In this document: positions 21,420-32,354 of the stretch, piece after piece
How positions within the stretch are numbered: position 1 is the stretch's first letter
Layout: each line of letters starts with the position of its first letter
Source: Rhizophlyctis rosea
Lineage: Eukaryota > Chytridiomycota > Chytridiomycetes > Rhizophlyctidales > Rhizophlyctidaceae
Assembly: GCA_027596075.1 (NCBI GenBank)
Contig: JADGJC010000233.1
Coordinates: 1-33,054 of the forward strand
DNA length: 33,054 bases
Direction: 5' to 3'
Translations under genes and position numbers: made by a program
The notes under the pieces: model-generated
The model's input: only the letters and a program-made list of their open reading frames with translations
Told to the model about the DNA's origin: nothing
Databases searched by the model: none

Positions 21420-21600
21420 GGAAGCCGTCAGAGTGCCGCAAACGCCTCACATTCATTCATCCCAGCAAGTGTACCATCGCACCTTCTTGATCCAGGTTGG
21501 TATTCCCAGTACGTCTTTTTCCGAGAACCACAAAGACTGAATGAATGTATTACACTGTAGACAGCTCACTGCGCATCAACCTTAACTCGAAAATCACAAC

Positions 21601-22560
21601 ATGACCGCTAACAGCCTTACACCGCCTCCTTCCCCTCCTTCCGAATCCGCTAATGTCCCTCCCAAATACCCCTCGTCGCGTGTCCGGCTCAATGTCGGAG
21701 GCCGCATCTTTGAAACATCCCGCAAAACCCTAACCACACACTCATTATCCTTCCTTGCCATCATGTTTGACCCATCGAATGCGTCCATGCTCCATCCCGA
21801 CCCCGACGGCTCCGTCTTCATCGACCGCAGTCCAGAGCTGTTTGTTCCCATCCTCGAGTTCTATAGGACGGGACGGTTGGAAGTGCCACCAGGAATGAGC
21901 AAAAAAGCTCTTATGGCGGAAGTGGAGTTCTATGGGCTCAGTGAAGCGGTAGATGAGGCGGGTGGAATCGAAAAAGTGAAGTCAGACAACCATTCCAACG
22001 GATCGGTCAAGTCCGTCACATTCGAGAAGGATACCGGAATGGACAGCGAAAACTTGCAACAACTAGTCAGCGTCAACGAATACTCATCAAGCCTGCTCCG
22101 TTTCATGGCATACGGCAACAGCAAAGACCTCCTCATCAAATCCCTCGGTCAACGATCCACCTCCGTCCTTCGGAAAGCCCTCACCCGCAACATTTTCCCA
22201 TTCTCCATGCACGTTTCCACCGACGGCAGACACCACAACGTCCCAGATGCCCTCATGCAAGAAGCTGCAGACCGGGAGTTCTGGCAAGATTTCGCGGAGG
22301 CTGTATCTATCTTGAAGGCTGCATCATTCATTAAGGAGTTTACCGAGCAAATGCTGGCCGCGACAGAATCATCATGGGAGGAAGGAGGATCCGAAGTCCT
22401 GCGGAGACAGCATAAGCCGCTACAGACCTTGCGGATCTTCTGTGAAAGGGAATTTGTGGAGGAGCGGAGGATCAGGGCGTTGCAGTACTTTGAACTGCGA
22501 GAGTCGCGGGTGAAGTTCTTGGCGGGGTGGCGGGTGGAGTGGACTTGTTTCCGGGAATAG
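21601..22560 (+). CDS. BTB/T1-domain (KCTD-like) protein
   Basis: A single uninterrupted exon of 319 residues. After a Pro/Ser-rich start (LTPPPSPPSESANVPPKYPS) the T1-type BTB fold begins at ~25: SSRVRLNVGGRIFETSRKTL, then LAIMFDP, DGSVFIDRSPELFVPILEFY, GRLEVP and AEVEFYGL, ending near residue 120. These are hallmark T1/KCTD segments. Such proteins oligomerise and often act as substrate adaptors for Cullin-3 ubiquitin ligases. Residues ~150-319 form an unrecognised alpha/beta region (SLLRFMAYGNSKDLLIKSL, EADREFWQDF-like helices, LKAASFIKEFTEQML). There is no transmembrane segment, so it is not a channel. C-rich codon choice in the first half fades towards the 3' end. Confidence 0.85.
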   Translation: MTANSLTPPPSPPSESANVPPKYPSSRVRLNVGGRIFETSRKTLTTHSLSFLAIMFDPSNASMLHPDPDGSVFIDRSPELFVPILEFYRTGRLEVPPGMSKKALMAEVEFYGLSEAVDEAGGIEKVKSDNHSNGSVKSVTFEKDTGMDSENLQQLVSVNEYSSSLLRFMAYGNSKDLLIKSLGQRSTSVLRKALTRNIFPFSMHVSTDGRHHNVPDALMQEAADREFWQDFAEAVSILKAASFIKEFTEQMLAATESSWEEGGSEVLRRQHKPLQTLRIFCEREFVEERRIRALQYFELRESRVKFLAGWRVEWTCFRE

Positions 22561-22857
22561 ACAGAGTAGAATAATACGGTCATAATAATAGCTGAAGAGA
22601 ACGAAAATCTCATGTAAATATATATTACTATTTCTCATATTTAAGGGTCGTCGACGATTATGCTCCTTGTTCGCGACGACGATACGTAGCGAATGACTTG
22701 ACCTTGGGAACAATCAATTTTGGTCATGAACGGTAGACGCTCAACGTCCGACAGTTTCTATATTCCCTTGCTGTAATACATCTACATAGTTTTTGACACC
22801 CAACCAGTCTACACGTGACGGACCTTCCCATCACTCTACGGACCGAATCCATCAACG

Positions 22858-23804
22858 TTAGTTCCATCTTGCAGGGGACGGTTCAGCGGAGGGTGCCGGA
22901 GGGGGGTACGAAGGTGGTCCGGCAGGGTAGGATTGTGTTGTATAAGGATAGGCAGGAGAGGGCGTGACCGGTGCCCCATACTGATTCCCAGCTGCATCCA
23001 TTTGCGGCAATGCAGAGGGCTGCCCAAAGCCCCCTCCACCCTGCATCCCCACCGGTAGCCCCTGCCCTGGCTCCTGCGACTCCAATGCCACTCCCGCCTT
23101 CTTGGCCTTCTCGTCATCCCACTTCTTGATTTGTCGCACGCAGGGCGCACATCCAATAGCGGCGAAGATCTTTATCACCGCGAAGAGGAGCAATGCTCCG
23201 AGACAGTAGATGGTTAAACCGCCGCAAATGAGGACCGCGATAGCAATCAGGATGATCCATTTGATAGGAAGGATGATCGTTGTGGTGGTCGTACCACTGG
23301 GTGCCATGGTTGTTGGTACGGTGGTGTAGGTCGTGTAGGTCCGCGTCGTGGTGAAAGTGCTGGTGCCGGTAGAACATCTCCCATTCACGGAGCAGACGTT
23401 AGACTGGCATTCTCCGCCAAGCGTACAGGTACTGCCGACTGTCTTCTTTGTTTGACAGGATTTTGTAATTGTAGTTGAATTGCTGGTGAGGTACCATACT
23501 GGGCAGGTGGCCATGGTCGCAAAAGAGCAACAGTCGATACTGATTCCATCGTACCATTGCAGATGTTCACATTAGGGATGGGTGCATTCATTAGAGCGCA
23601 TGATCGTTCAAGCTACACTTACAAGCTGCCGCAGGCTGTGCCGATAGGGGCAGTGTCTACGCATTGTCCGCCAAAGCATAGCCCGGTTAAACAGATGCTG
23701 GTACTGACTGATCCATTTCCAGTACACGCAGTTTGCGCATGGCCTGATGGCAACAAGATTGCCGAAACGAAGATGTATCGTACCAAGTTTGCAATTGAGA
23801 GCAT
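22858..23804 (-). CDS. Cys-rich membrane protein with Pro-rich PPxY-containing tail
   Basis: Two exons, 23804-23623 and 23539-22858, joined across an 83-nt GT-AG intron in phase 2, give 287 residues. It starts with a signal peptide (MLSIANLVRYIFVSAILLPS, cleavage near GHAQ). The ectodomain is Cys-rich, with repeats such as GLCFGGQC, STCTLGGECQSNVCS and VNGRC that resemble dickkopf-type spacing. A Thr/Ser-rich linker follows. One long or two short hydrophobic segments come next (WIILIAIAVLICGG and YCLGALLLFAVIKIFAAIG). The cytoplasmic part begins with a CAPC motif and basic residues (RQIKKWDDEKAKKAG), then a Gly/Pro/Tyr/Gln-rich tail containing PPSY, a potential WW-domain ligand. The layout recalls shisa/WBP1-type adaptors. 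Homology is not claimed. Confidence 0.75.
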
Positions 23805-24454
23805 TGCCTTCTATTCTGATCGGGTTGAGCTGCTCGTAAATGATTGCGATAATGGAGAGGTCGGCTGATCGGAATCATCGGATGCATCTTTTATGATTTT
23901 TGCTTCGTTTGCTCAGAATGGACCCTCACCAATAAAATCCGCAGTCGCACAGGCTGCGCGGCGTCTGAACGTAGCCTGTTGGAACACAATGGTAGCACCA
24001 TAGAAAGTCAACAAGGGAGAAGTGTCTTCGTTCATATTGACTTGATGGCATCGTTCGGGTAGAGAAATTTCCAGGAGATGTTTCCGGTGCAACCTGTCCC
24101 TTCAGGAGAAGGAAAAATGCCAACCTCCCCATGGACGGGAACGAGCAGATTGACATCCCGATGTTATGGTCCGAATCACCTGGACGAACTCGGACATCAT
24201 CTATGCACCCGTGGCTTGGCGAATGAACTTTTGGTTTTGGGCTCTCCGGGACCCTGAGATTGACGTGGGAGATGGCCACTGTTCTACCGGGCCCGAAGTT
24301 GACTGCGGTAGACGCAAACCCGCTGATATTGCCCCTGTGTTTACCAAAGGGTTGCTCAATTGGCCATTGTCATTCCGCTATATATGTCTGGCCATTGCGA
24401 ACGGACGTGGAATCCGACCTGCATCACGACGTTTACCTTCCAACTCATGGAAAT
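23805..24454. other. Shared upstream region of two divergent membrane-protein genes
   Basis: 650 bases between the ATGs at 23804 (minus) and 24455 (plus). An open plus-strand frame runs into the second gene from 24260 but its first 65 codons lack protein-like composition. No clear TATA box is seen on either side. Confidence 0.35.
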
Positions 24455-25432
24455 ATGCGTTCCTTCAATCTCCTCTTCGCCATTGCCTTTCACGTTCCCA
24501 TCTGCCTAGCAGCATCCCAACAAGCGCAAAATGATCTTTGCCTGAATGCTGCTTTAGAGTTTGAAGCCGGTCTGCCTACTGCCTGCCCTTTGGCTTCCTC
24601 CACGTACAGTGGCTTGCACTCAACGGAACCACAGGACGATGCCACGATCCGCGCAACAGCAAACCTTTTGGCCACCGGTCTACAAAACTTTTGTCCGAAC
24701 ACTGAAGCTTGCATAGCATACATGCAAAAGGCAAACGACGTCGTGAAAGCCTGTGCGGGTGCCACGTCATTACCGTGAGTTCTACAGGCGGGAGTTACAA
24801 CATGTACGCATTTCGGATGACAAGCTCACGCAAGATATATCCTCCCGTTCAAAAAAAAAAACAGCATGGTTAACGGCTACCCAGTTTACAAATCCGAACC
24901 TGAGACTCTCGCCATAACAAGCTATGTCGATGTCGCGAACCAGATCGCCATACCAAACTTGGCAGATATCATTCAAAAAACTCTCTGCGCGACGGACAAC
25001 GGCGTCTACTGTTACCCACTCACCCCCGTCGCTCTCACATATTACTTCTTCGGTAACGCCACCGGTTCACGCATGGTATCAAGCGCCTGCTGGCGCGCTT
25101 ACGAACAGGCCTCTACCTTGCCGGAAACGGTCATGCGGATTGGTGACGCGTGGGTGCATATGCTATATATCAAGGCTATTGGATCGGAAATTGCGGATTC
25201 GATTGATAGCAAGGAGATTTGCAATGGGACTGTCAGCGCTGCTGCTGCTGTTGGTGACACGGCCAGCAGCGATACTGGTAGTACAGCAAATCATGGTGGG
25301 ATTGCTGCAGCGGTTGTGGTTTGTTTTGTCGTCGTGGTGGGTGTGGTGGTGGTGGGCATCAGGCGGAAGAAAGGTGCGATTTGGTGGCGGAGGAAAAGTA
25401 AGTTCAATGTCCCTGGGTATCCCACACACTGA
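24455..25432 (+). CDS. Type I membrane protein with Cys-containing ectodomain
   Basis: Exons 24455-24774 and 24865-25432 are joined across a 90-nt GT-AG intron in phase 2, giving 295 residues. The start was chosen because MRSFNLLFAIAFHVPICLAA is a good signal peptide, although the frame is open further upstream. The ectodomain (~20-240) has spaced Cys (NDLCLNAAL, TACPLAS, NFCPNTEACIAYM, TLCATDNGVYCYPLTP, SACWRAYEQ) and looks mostly helical at first. A short Ala/Ser/Thr-rich stalk (TASSDTGSTANHGG) leads to one membrane helix, IAAAVVVCFVVVVGVVVVGI, followed by a stop-transfer RRKKGAIWWRRKSK and a short tail. The family is not recognised. The intron has an A-rich rather than pyrimidine-rich 3' end. 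Confidence 0.75.
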
Positions 25433-25865
25433 GATGGGGGCATTTCAAACGATGTCTTGGGCATTTAGAGCTGGCAGATGTGAATCTATATAATATCTCA
25501 ACTGGCAATAATTCCCAGTACTATAACGTGTGCTTGCGTGTTCAAGGAGTAGACTCAGATCATTATGGATCGTTTCCAATGCACTGCGCTGTGCGTATGA
25601 TGAGCGAAGTTTATGGCACACTGTGACCGAAATGATTCAGAATGGTGAAAGTCAAAAAGCTCTCGTCAACATTCATAGAAACAGCACATATTTCACTATT
25701 AACATACAGCACAAAATCAACATATTACAGAAGGGTTGAGGTGGAACGGATAGTAGAGCTACAAATTGGAAACTGGTATACTAGAGCTATTAAGCGATGA
25801 GAATTCCATGAGTTTACGAAGACCGACCCCAACGACACGACCGGCGTACTCATTAGGATGGGTCA
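25433..25865. other. Spacer between converging genes
   Basis: About 430 bases between the stop codons of the type I membrane protein (plus) and the kinase (minus). Both 3' UTRs should lie here. No supported gene. Confidence 0.4.
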
Positions 25866-27976
25866 CTACGTCCGCAATCCAGGCTGGAACTTCAACGTCA
25901 AGTCCCGGAGGTGCGAGATGGAGAAGCGTTTGGAGCGACGGCGATGGACTTCATCTGGGTTTGTGGAGCGGGGTTCGGCGGCCGGTGCGGGGCCGGAATG
26001 GTCTGCGGCAACGTCTGCTGTGTCCGGTTTGAAGCGGAACGATAAACGCTTGGAGCGGCGACGGTCCTTGATTTGCTCCAGGGCGGGTTGAGGAATATCT
26101 TCTGGGCTGTCTTCCTTTGCTGGTTCGTTCTTAGCGGCGTCATTGAAGAATACGTCCGGTGCGAATCGGAGGGAGAAACGCTTGCTTCGCCCACGCTTGT
26201 CCTTCTTGGAGGCAGACGAGTCGGTAGGTTTCGGTTCCTTGACGTTCAAGATGGAAACGCGTTTCTGCGCCTTGGGTGTCGGCTTGTTGGCGTAGGATTC
26301 GATGAGCGATGCCATATTGGCAGGAGCAGTCTGTCGCCTTGCCATTCTGGCTTTGAGGTTTGCCTTCTTTGCTGCAGCGATGAGTTCGCCAGTGCCTCCT
26401 AACCAAGGATGGTCGAGAGCTTCGTCGATGGTGAGGCGGTCGTCTTCTTCTACTGCCAGTAGCTGTGCAGAGGAGATGGTCAGAATGGTTGAGAAATCGA
26501 GGGCACCAGCATATGGGTTGCAATACTCACCAATTTTAGAAAGTCCTTCACCTCCTCCGTAAACCAACCCTCCTTTTCCGGCCACTGGATGGGCTCCCTC
26601 GTAACATCAATCATTTCCTTCCGATTTGTGAACTTGCGATCTCCCCAGGGCAGCCTTCCGTCATTCAACATGAAAAATACAATCAAAGCATATGCCCAAA
26701 CATCGGATTTGAAGCTGTTTCCTCGTCCGTCTGCGACTTCAGGTGCCATATATTCAAATGTTCCAACAGCTCCCAAGGGAACATCGGCGATCGCCCTAAT
26801 GCTTTCATTTAGTTCTGAACAACTGATATTATGCAGTGACAATAGACATACCGGTCATTTTCTCCCTTCATGTTGCCTTGTGCGAGGCCGAAATCAGTGA
26901 TTTTGACAATGGAGCGGGTGGCGTCGAGAAGAATATTTCCTGAAGAACAGGTCACGTTCAGAGATCAGCAACAGTCTTATAATGGATGGGCAAGAGCTCA
27001 ATATGTTATTGATTCTCACCTGGCTTGAGATCGCGATGGACAATCATATTTTTGTGAATGAAGCTGAGCCCTTTTGCCATTTCACGAGATATCTGCAATA
27101 CAGCAAAGTCAGTATGGTATCCTGTAAGATGATCTCAAAACACAAGCAGAATGGCTAGTGATTGAACTTACATGTTGAACAGTCTTCAGATCTATGTCCG
27201 GCCCAGATCGCATATACAACCCTCCCAGATCTTGATGCAACACCTCCATGATCAATTGTGGACCCTCTCGCGTTTCTGCCAATCCATAGACATGTACGAT
27301 ATTCTCATGCCTGCAAAGAAGAGGTCAAAATGAGAAACCCTACCAAGAAAAACATAATTGACAAAGCACATACCGCAAAGGATGATGCCATTTCAGCTCA
27401 TCTCGCAACAACATCCACACCCTCCTCTGTGCCAGAACCGTCTCCACCGTTCTTGGTTGCTTGACAGCAACCTTCTCTTCAGTGGCTTTATAGATGTATT
27501 CGCGAATGGAGGCACAACCGCCCTTTCCGATGTCACGGGAGAATTCGAATTCGCCGAGGCAATATCGGCCGAGCTGACGGCGGAGAGGTACGACGATTTG
27601 CGATGTGGGTGTGGCCGCGGCTGAAGGGTGATGTATGTTAGCAAGTCCGAACTTACTGATGGTGATCAGGGCTAATGCTTGGCGATGTCAACGCACCTGC
27701 TTCAAAGCCGTCCAGTATCAGATAATGATACCTCTGGAGCACCTTCTGGCCTGCGGTTTGCACAATTGAGACCGCATCACGCAGTGACGCCTTGGCGTCC
27801 TCCGATGTGTACAGGTAAAGATGTTCCTGAGAACGCTCCGCTTTTGGGCCCGCCGGGTTCAATAATTCCACAACGCGTCGGAAAGAAGAGTCCGACGACT
27901 TATGGGAGCGCAGAGCTGCGAGTACTTCTGATGAGTTGACCCATTTGCCTGTGATGAGATACAGGTATTGGTTCAT
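25866..27976 (-). CDS. Ser/Thr protein kinase with novel N-terminal domain and basic C-terminal repeats
   Basis: Exons 27976-27697, 27620-27374, 27310-27172, 27092-27020, 26939-26852, 26795-26531 and 26462-25866 are separated by introns of 76, 63, 79, 80, 56 and 68 nt. The summed frame gives 562 residues. Residues 1-~95 (YLYLITGKWVNSSEVLAALR onward) are a small unrecognised domain. The kinase domain has IGKGGCASIREYIY at 123-136, VAVK with lysine 146, HRDLKPGN at 241-248, TDFGLA at 261-266, GTFEYMAPE at 287-295 and SDVWAYALI. RLTIDEALDHPWL closes the C-lobe. All catalytic residues are present. The tail (~400-562) is basic and disordered, with three RSKR(F/L)S repeats at 456, 500 and 540. An upstream ATG at 28178 could add a 37-residue first exon through a 91-nt intron. 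The best guess is a TKL- or STE-like signalling kinase. Confidence 0.85.
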
Positions 27977-29304
27977 CTATTTGTGGTAGCGTTGGGCGAA
28001 AGTCGATGTAAGCTGGATGTTCTTGCAGAAGTTGCGTGCATTCTAAAGATAGCAGCCTGAAACAAACCGGGTTGGAGGAGTCCGCTGGTGTTGAGGGGCG
28101 ATATTCCTCAACACCTCTCACACTTTTGATTTCTGCAGGCATCATTAACTTCGTCTTTGAACGTTGGTCTTCCGTCATGCACTCCTATCAATGTTGATGT
28201 GTGCTTCACTGCAACTGCATGCACTTATGTATGTGTCGATGATCGATGGGGAAGATTTGGATGGGTAAAGTGCACTTGCAAAAAACCAAGACACCCAAGC
28301 GCGGCGTCAGGGTGCAGTGACATGTTATATTTTTTTGACAGATTATCAAGCAATCACTTTGGTCCCCAGCAATTTCTTTCCGATTCCTCCGTTTTCATCC
28401 TTCGTCCTGCTTCCTGCACACATGCGTTCCATGCAACTTTAGAAAAACAACTTTCGAACCCTCAATCGCCCGCATCACTTGTGGCTGTCATGCAGGTGCA
28501 GAAGTCACTCAACCCAGTCATATCGATTCGATGCAGAAGATGTAAACAAAAAAAGATCAGCCACCACAAAAAAGTGTAGAAAGTTACGGAACAAGTCGTG
28601 GACGCTTGGAAAAGTTACAACCTGAAAACTACAAGCAGGAGACGATCCTCCGTTGGAGGACTCCGAGACAATGGAGCTGATGGTGCCACGAACAGAAAAT
28701 GTGTGACGCACCCGCGTGGAATTTGGGGCCATTGGGACGTGATCTGCTAGCTGTCCGACTGCTCGGACTGTAAACAAATGGACTTCCGGTCAGAATCCGG
28801 TGTAAACAAACAGTTGGGTGTATCCAACTGATCCGAAGCGCGCGTGATGTTGACGGGAGGGGGCGACAATTGGGTGCAGGAATGGCAACCACTTCGAACT
28901 TCTTTATTTTCGGTGGATATTTACACCTGACTGAAAGGCCCTCCCTCCTTCCATTGTGGAAGGGCCTCAGAATCGGATGGTTTTCCACTTTCGCGAAGAC
29001 CCTAGTGCGGTGGAGGTGGGTGGCAAGGCCGGCAAGGCTCTGAACATGCAGTGGAGGTGAAATGCTGTTATCTGCGCCGGGCAGAATCGATTCAAACATA
29101 TCTGAGTGTTGAGAGGGTGGATTTTGATTAAGTACATACACATAGCATTAGAAACATCCGAATACGCTACTAATAGTATCCTATACACAAAAACTAGCGA
29201 AATACAACTATTAAACTAACTACGTAATAGATCAATATTGTTATGAAAGTTCCACCACCTACACTAGCACTCCAGTGGCCATAGCCAGTCAGCGAAAACA
29301 GAAT
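27977..29304. other. Upstream region of the kinase and 3' flank of the large membrane protein
   Basis: 1.3 kb. The first 200 bases may contain an extra 5' exon of the kinase (ATG at 28178). The rest has overlapping frames on both strands without motifs. Near 28938-28968 an imperfect inverted repeat (AGGCCCTCC against GGAAGGGCCT) could form a hairpin. Confidence 0.35.
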
Positions 29305-31248
29305 CTACAGGTGCCGCCTAATCAACGTCAATTCCACCCCGGTGATGACCTTCAACTGATCCGTCATGAAAGAGGCTCTTTCCACATCCCCATCAATCAC
29401 ATTGAGGGGGCTGATGTCCTCCGTTGCCGCCACAGTCTGATAGTCCGATTCCGGTCCGAGAGCCTCCCTCGCCTTATCGGACGCTACCGTTCCAACCGAG
29501 GTTGATCTATCTTTGTTCGTGCGGACCACCCCCACAGGCACAGACTCGTTTACCTGAAATTCCCCATCTCCGCCCTTTTTGACCTCTCCACCTGTCACAG
29601 GCACTAACATCGACGTCCCGACAACCCACATGTCTCCATATGCTTGAGCAACGGCCTGCATCCCACCTTTCCGTGCCGCCACGACAAACCCGACTACTGC
29701 CGCGCATAACATAAGCAATACCCCACCGAAAATTGCAACGACAGTGGCGATGCGCTCCTTGGTGGTGACAATAGCAGCGGTGGGAGTTCCAACCGGCTGC
29801 GAGCTCAAAATTCCCTGCACTGGATCACGACCGAAAACCGCCCGTCTTGTTTCCATAAGGCTGAGAAGACCCTTGGCCGATAGGACGTGGTTGAGGTAGC
29901 GGATAGGGGTAAAGCCCACTTTACTGACGGTGTTGGCGAACTCGACTGGGGAGGTTCCAAACAAAGTACGAGCATACGCGTTAATTTCGGATTCAAGTTC
30001 AGCCGCGGCGACGATTTGGAAGTCCGTTCCCGGTGCATAGAAATCAATTCCCTGGTAACTGTAGAACTTATCTAACCAGACTCCTGCCACCCCGCCTTCC
30101 CGAACTGTGACGTAGGAAGCTTGTTGGTAAGCGGTGGAGGTACAGAGAAGAGCAACACTTAGGGATGCACTTGGTGGGTAGACTTTGTAAATGTTGTTGC
30201 CGTCTGTAGGGAAGGTCAGGTTGCGTACTTCCGTTGAAACGAGTCGAAATTGGGGGAGTGCGGCTGATCCGACAAAGTCGTCTGATTGGAGCCACCATTG
30301 GGCAAAGTCGGTGTTGAGTGGGATGCTGAGGAGATAGTTTCCAGCTCCCACAAATGGCGTGGAAGCATTTAGTGTTGTGCGACCGATTGGGACCGTGATT
30401 GGCGTAAATGGTAAAGGTTTGGATGTGTCGGTGCGGTTGAGCATTTGTGGACGCCAGTAGGTTTTAAAGCGTTCCAGGACGGCGTCGATGTCGGATTGGG
30501 AGGAATTACCCTGATACAGTGCTACGGTTTCGTTGATGCTCACACTGAACCCAAGAGCACCAATGCTGCAGCCGAACACGAACTGCGGGGATGCGAAGGC
30601 AAAGTTTGAACCGGGCTTTAGGTCCGAACGGTTGAGGGGCAGGAGCGCGGACGATACGGTGGTAGACGCGATGGTGGTGTCGACGGGAAGGATGTTGGGA
30701 GGGTATTTTTGTTGGAAGAGGGCCGTGACATTATCAAGCACGCTGAGGCTATTTTCGGGTCCTTGGCCATTATCGAAGCCCGCAAGGTACTCCAACCTGA
30801 CTTGGTTCCACCACTCACACCTGACGTTATTTACCGCTCCCGTTGAATTCCGGTCCCCACAATTCGTCCACCCAACCGTGGTTGCCACCTCATTGACTTT
30901 CACCTCACGATCCAACAACTGCACCTGATATGCAGAATTCGCTACCAACCCCATCGGCTCCGCCAACCAGACAAGTATTGCAAACACTATGACTGTCAGG
31001 ACTATCGCTCTACTTCTGAACACCGCCCGAGCAACTTCCAGCTTGCCGCCACGGGCAATGACAACGTCGATGGCGGCAGAGACCCGAGCGCGATGACGGG
31101 CCCACCATTGTGTACTGACTACGTGAACACGTAAGGCATTTAAGAGGGCAGTGATGACGATACTAACGACAGTGGAAATGACCGAAGAGATCAGCGCAAT
31201 ATTGGTAACGATGTTAGGGTCCCGTGTTATTACGTATGTCGTTGACAT
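29305..31248 (-). CDS. Large glycosylated multi-pass membrane protein, intronless
   Basis: One exon of 647 residues. The frame is open 30 bases further upstream but has no ATG there; the first ATG is at 31248 (MSTTYVITRDPN). Two membrane helices lie near the N-terminus (NIALISSVISTVVSIVITAL at ~16-36 and IVLTVIVFAILVWLAEPMGL at ~80-100), separated by a basic loop (WWARHRARVSAAIDVVIARG). A ~400-residue ectodomain with many NxS/T sites follows (NRT, NSS, NAST, NLT), then a third helix (TVVAIFGGVLLMLCAAVVGF, ~500-525) and a ~120-residue polar tail. This two-plus-one layout with a big outside loop recalls fungal-specific surface proteins of unknown function. No enzyme motif is seen. Confidence 0.8.
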   Translation of the reverse strand: MSTTYVITRDPNIVTNIALISSVISTVVSIVITALLNALRVHVVSTQWWARHRARVSAAIDVVIARGGKLEVARAVFRSRAIVLTVIVFAILVWLAEPMGLVANSAYQVQLLDREVKVNEVATTVGWTNCGDRNSTGAVNNVRCEWWNQVRLEYLAGFDNGQGPENSLSVLDNVTALFQQKYPPNILPVDTTIASTTVSSALLPLNRSDLKPGSNFAFASPQFVFGCSIGALGFSVSINETVALYQGNSSQSDIDAVLERFKTYWRPQMLNRTDTSKPLPFTPITVPIGRTTLNASTPFVGAGNYLLSIPLNTDFAQWWLQSDDFVGSAALPQFRLVSTEVRNLTFPTDGNNIYKVYPPSASLSVALLCTSTAYQQASYVTVREGGVAGVWLDKFYSYQGIDFYAPGTDFQIVAAAELESEINAYARTLFGTSPVEFANTVSKVGFTPIRYLNHVLSAKGLLSLMETRRAVFGRDPVQGILSSQPVGTPTAAIVTTKERIATVVAIFGGVLLMLCAAVVGFVVAARKGGMQAVAQAYGDMWVVGTSMLVPVTGGEVKKGGDGEFQVNESVPVGVVRTNKDRSTSVGTVASDKAREALGPESDYQTVAATEDISPLNVIDGDVERASFMTDQLKVITGVELTLIRRHL

Positions 31249-32354
31249 GTTCGTATGAAGTAATCTTGTTGCGTGCAAAAAATATCAGGAGTATAATAGT
31301 ATCAGTTTTATCCCATCAAGCCTATATGACATAGAAGGCGGAGATGGAGGGCTCAACGGCTGAGGTGGGGCCATGATTATATAGTGCAGACCAGGCACTT
31401 TCTGACAACCCGGCCCATTCCGAAAAGGAGTCGAGGAGTACGAAAGGATCCACACTCCAAAGCCCATCCACTTGTTGCTCCCGCCGTCCCCAATCGCCAC
31501 AGATCATTGTACACAACACTTTGGAAACAGCGGCGACGTCCGGAGGTCTCCACAGAATCACAGATGCACCCCTTTACTCCTAAAATTTCCCAGAAGCTTC
31601 TTCAAAAGTTCAAAACTGAAATTTGCTGTCAAAGTTTGACAGGCTCCGCAGTTGTGCGCACACCCCACCGCGCCAGCGGCGCCACAAACCCCTGCCTCTG
31701 AACACAGAACAGGCCCCTTCCATTCTCCTTTTCCCCTGCAGCGACCCCCCCCCCCTCCCCTTTGACCTATTCTGTGAGCCCGCATGTAGATGATGGCGCG
31801 AGTTGAGCCCTGCGCAGCATGTAACCCATATGTAGCAATACAGTCTACCTTCGAAAAAGAGCCTTGGACGTTTGCAAACCGACCTGTAACCAATAATGGG
31901 ACACTGATGAAAAGTCACAAACGCGCGGGTTCTAGTAGTCTACCTGGATCCGTTTCAAAGCCATACAGATCTTGTGTAGAAATGGCACACCCCTCAAAAC
32001 CCCGCTCCCCATCTAATTGACGCCGCAAAGACGCGTCAAACAAAGCAACAATAAATTACACTACGCAAAAAAACATCCGACAACTAAATCAATCTCATCA
32101 ATCTTATCTTGACCGACTGCTCTCATCGTGAAAAAAATCGTGCACAAACGTCATGAGGACCAGAGCAACGCCTCGCCATCCCTACAATTGAGCAGACGTG
32201 GAGGCGCCCAACTAAACGGACAAGGTTATTAGCTGTTTGGCACCAAGCTCAGACACTGCTTACTTCCGAACCCCGAACACAGGCATCTATTCCGCCACAC
32301 TCCTAAATGTTTATGAACAACTTGTACACAAAATTATAAAACAACCGAGGATAT
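31249..32354. other. 1.1 kb intergenic region
   Basis: Promoter side of the large membrane protein. Frames at 31384-31701 (plus) and 31558-31893 (minus) overlap and carry no motifs. A run of C is at about 31746-31758. Confidence 0.35.

Larger units (their letters stand above)
20070..21600. other. 1.5 kb intergenic region upstream of two divergent genes
   Basis: It holds the promoter of the Cys-rich gene at its left (conserved TATA-like block at 20155-20168) and that of the KCTD-like gene at its right. Overlapping frames at 20283-20549 and 20312-20503 (minus) have no motifs. A perfect inverted repeat is at 20669-20694. A possible 5' UTR intron of the KCTD-like gene may start near 21496 (CCAG followed by GTTGGT), with an acceptor near 21561. 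Confidence 0.4.

Noticed and set aside
28068..28178. Extra first exon of the second kinase (starts MTEDQRSKTK)
   Set aside because: A 91-nt phase-0 intron could join it, but the ATG at 27976 alone gives a complete protein and nothing decides between them.
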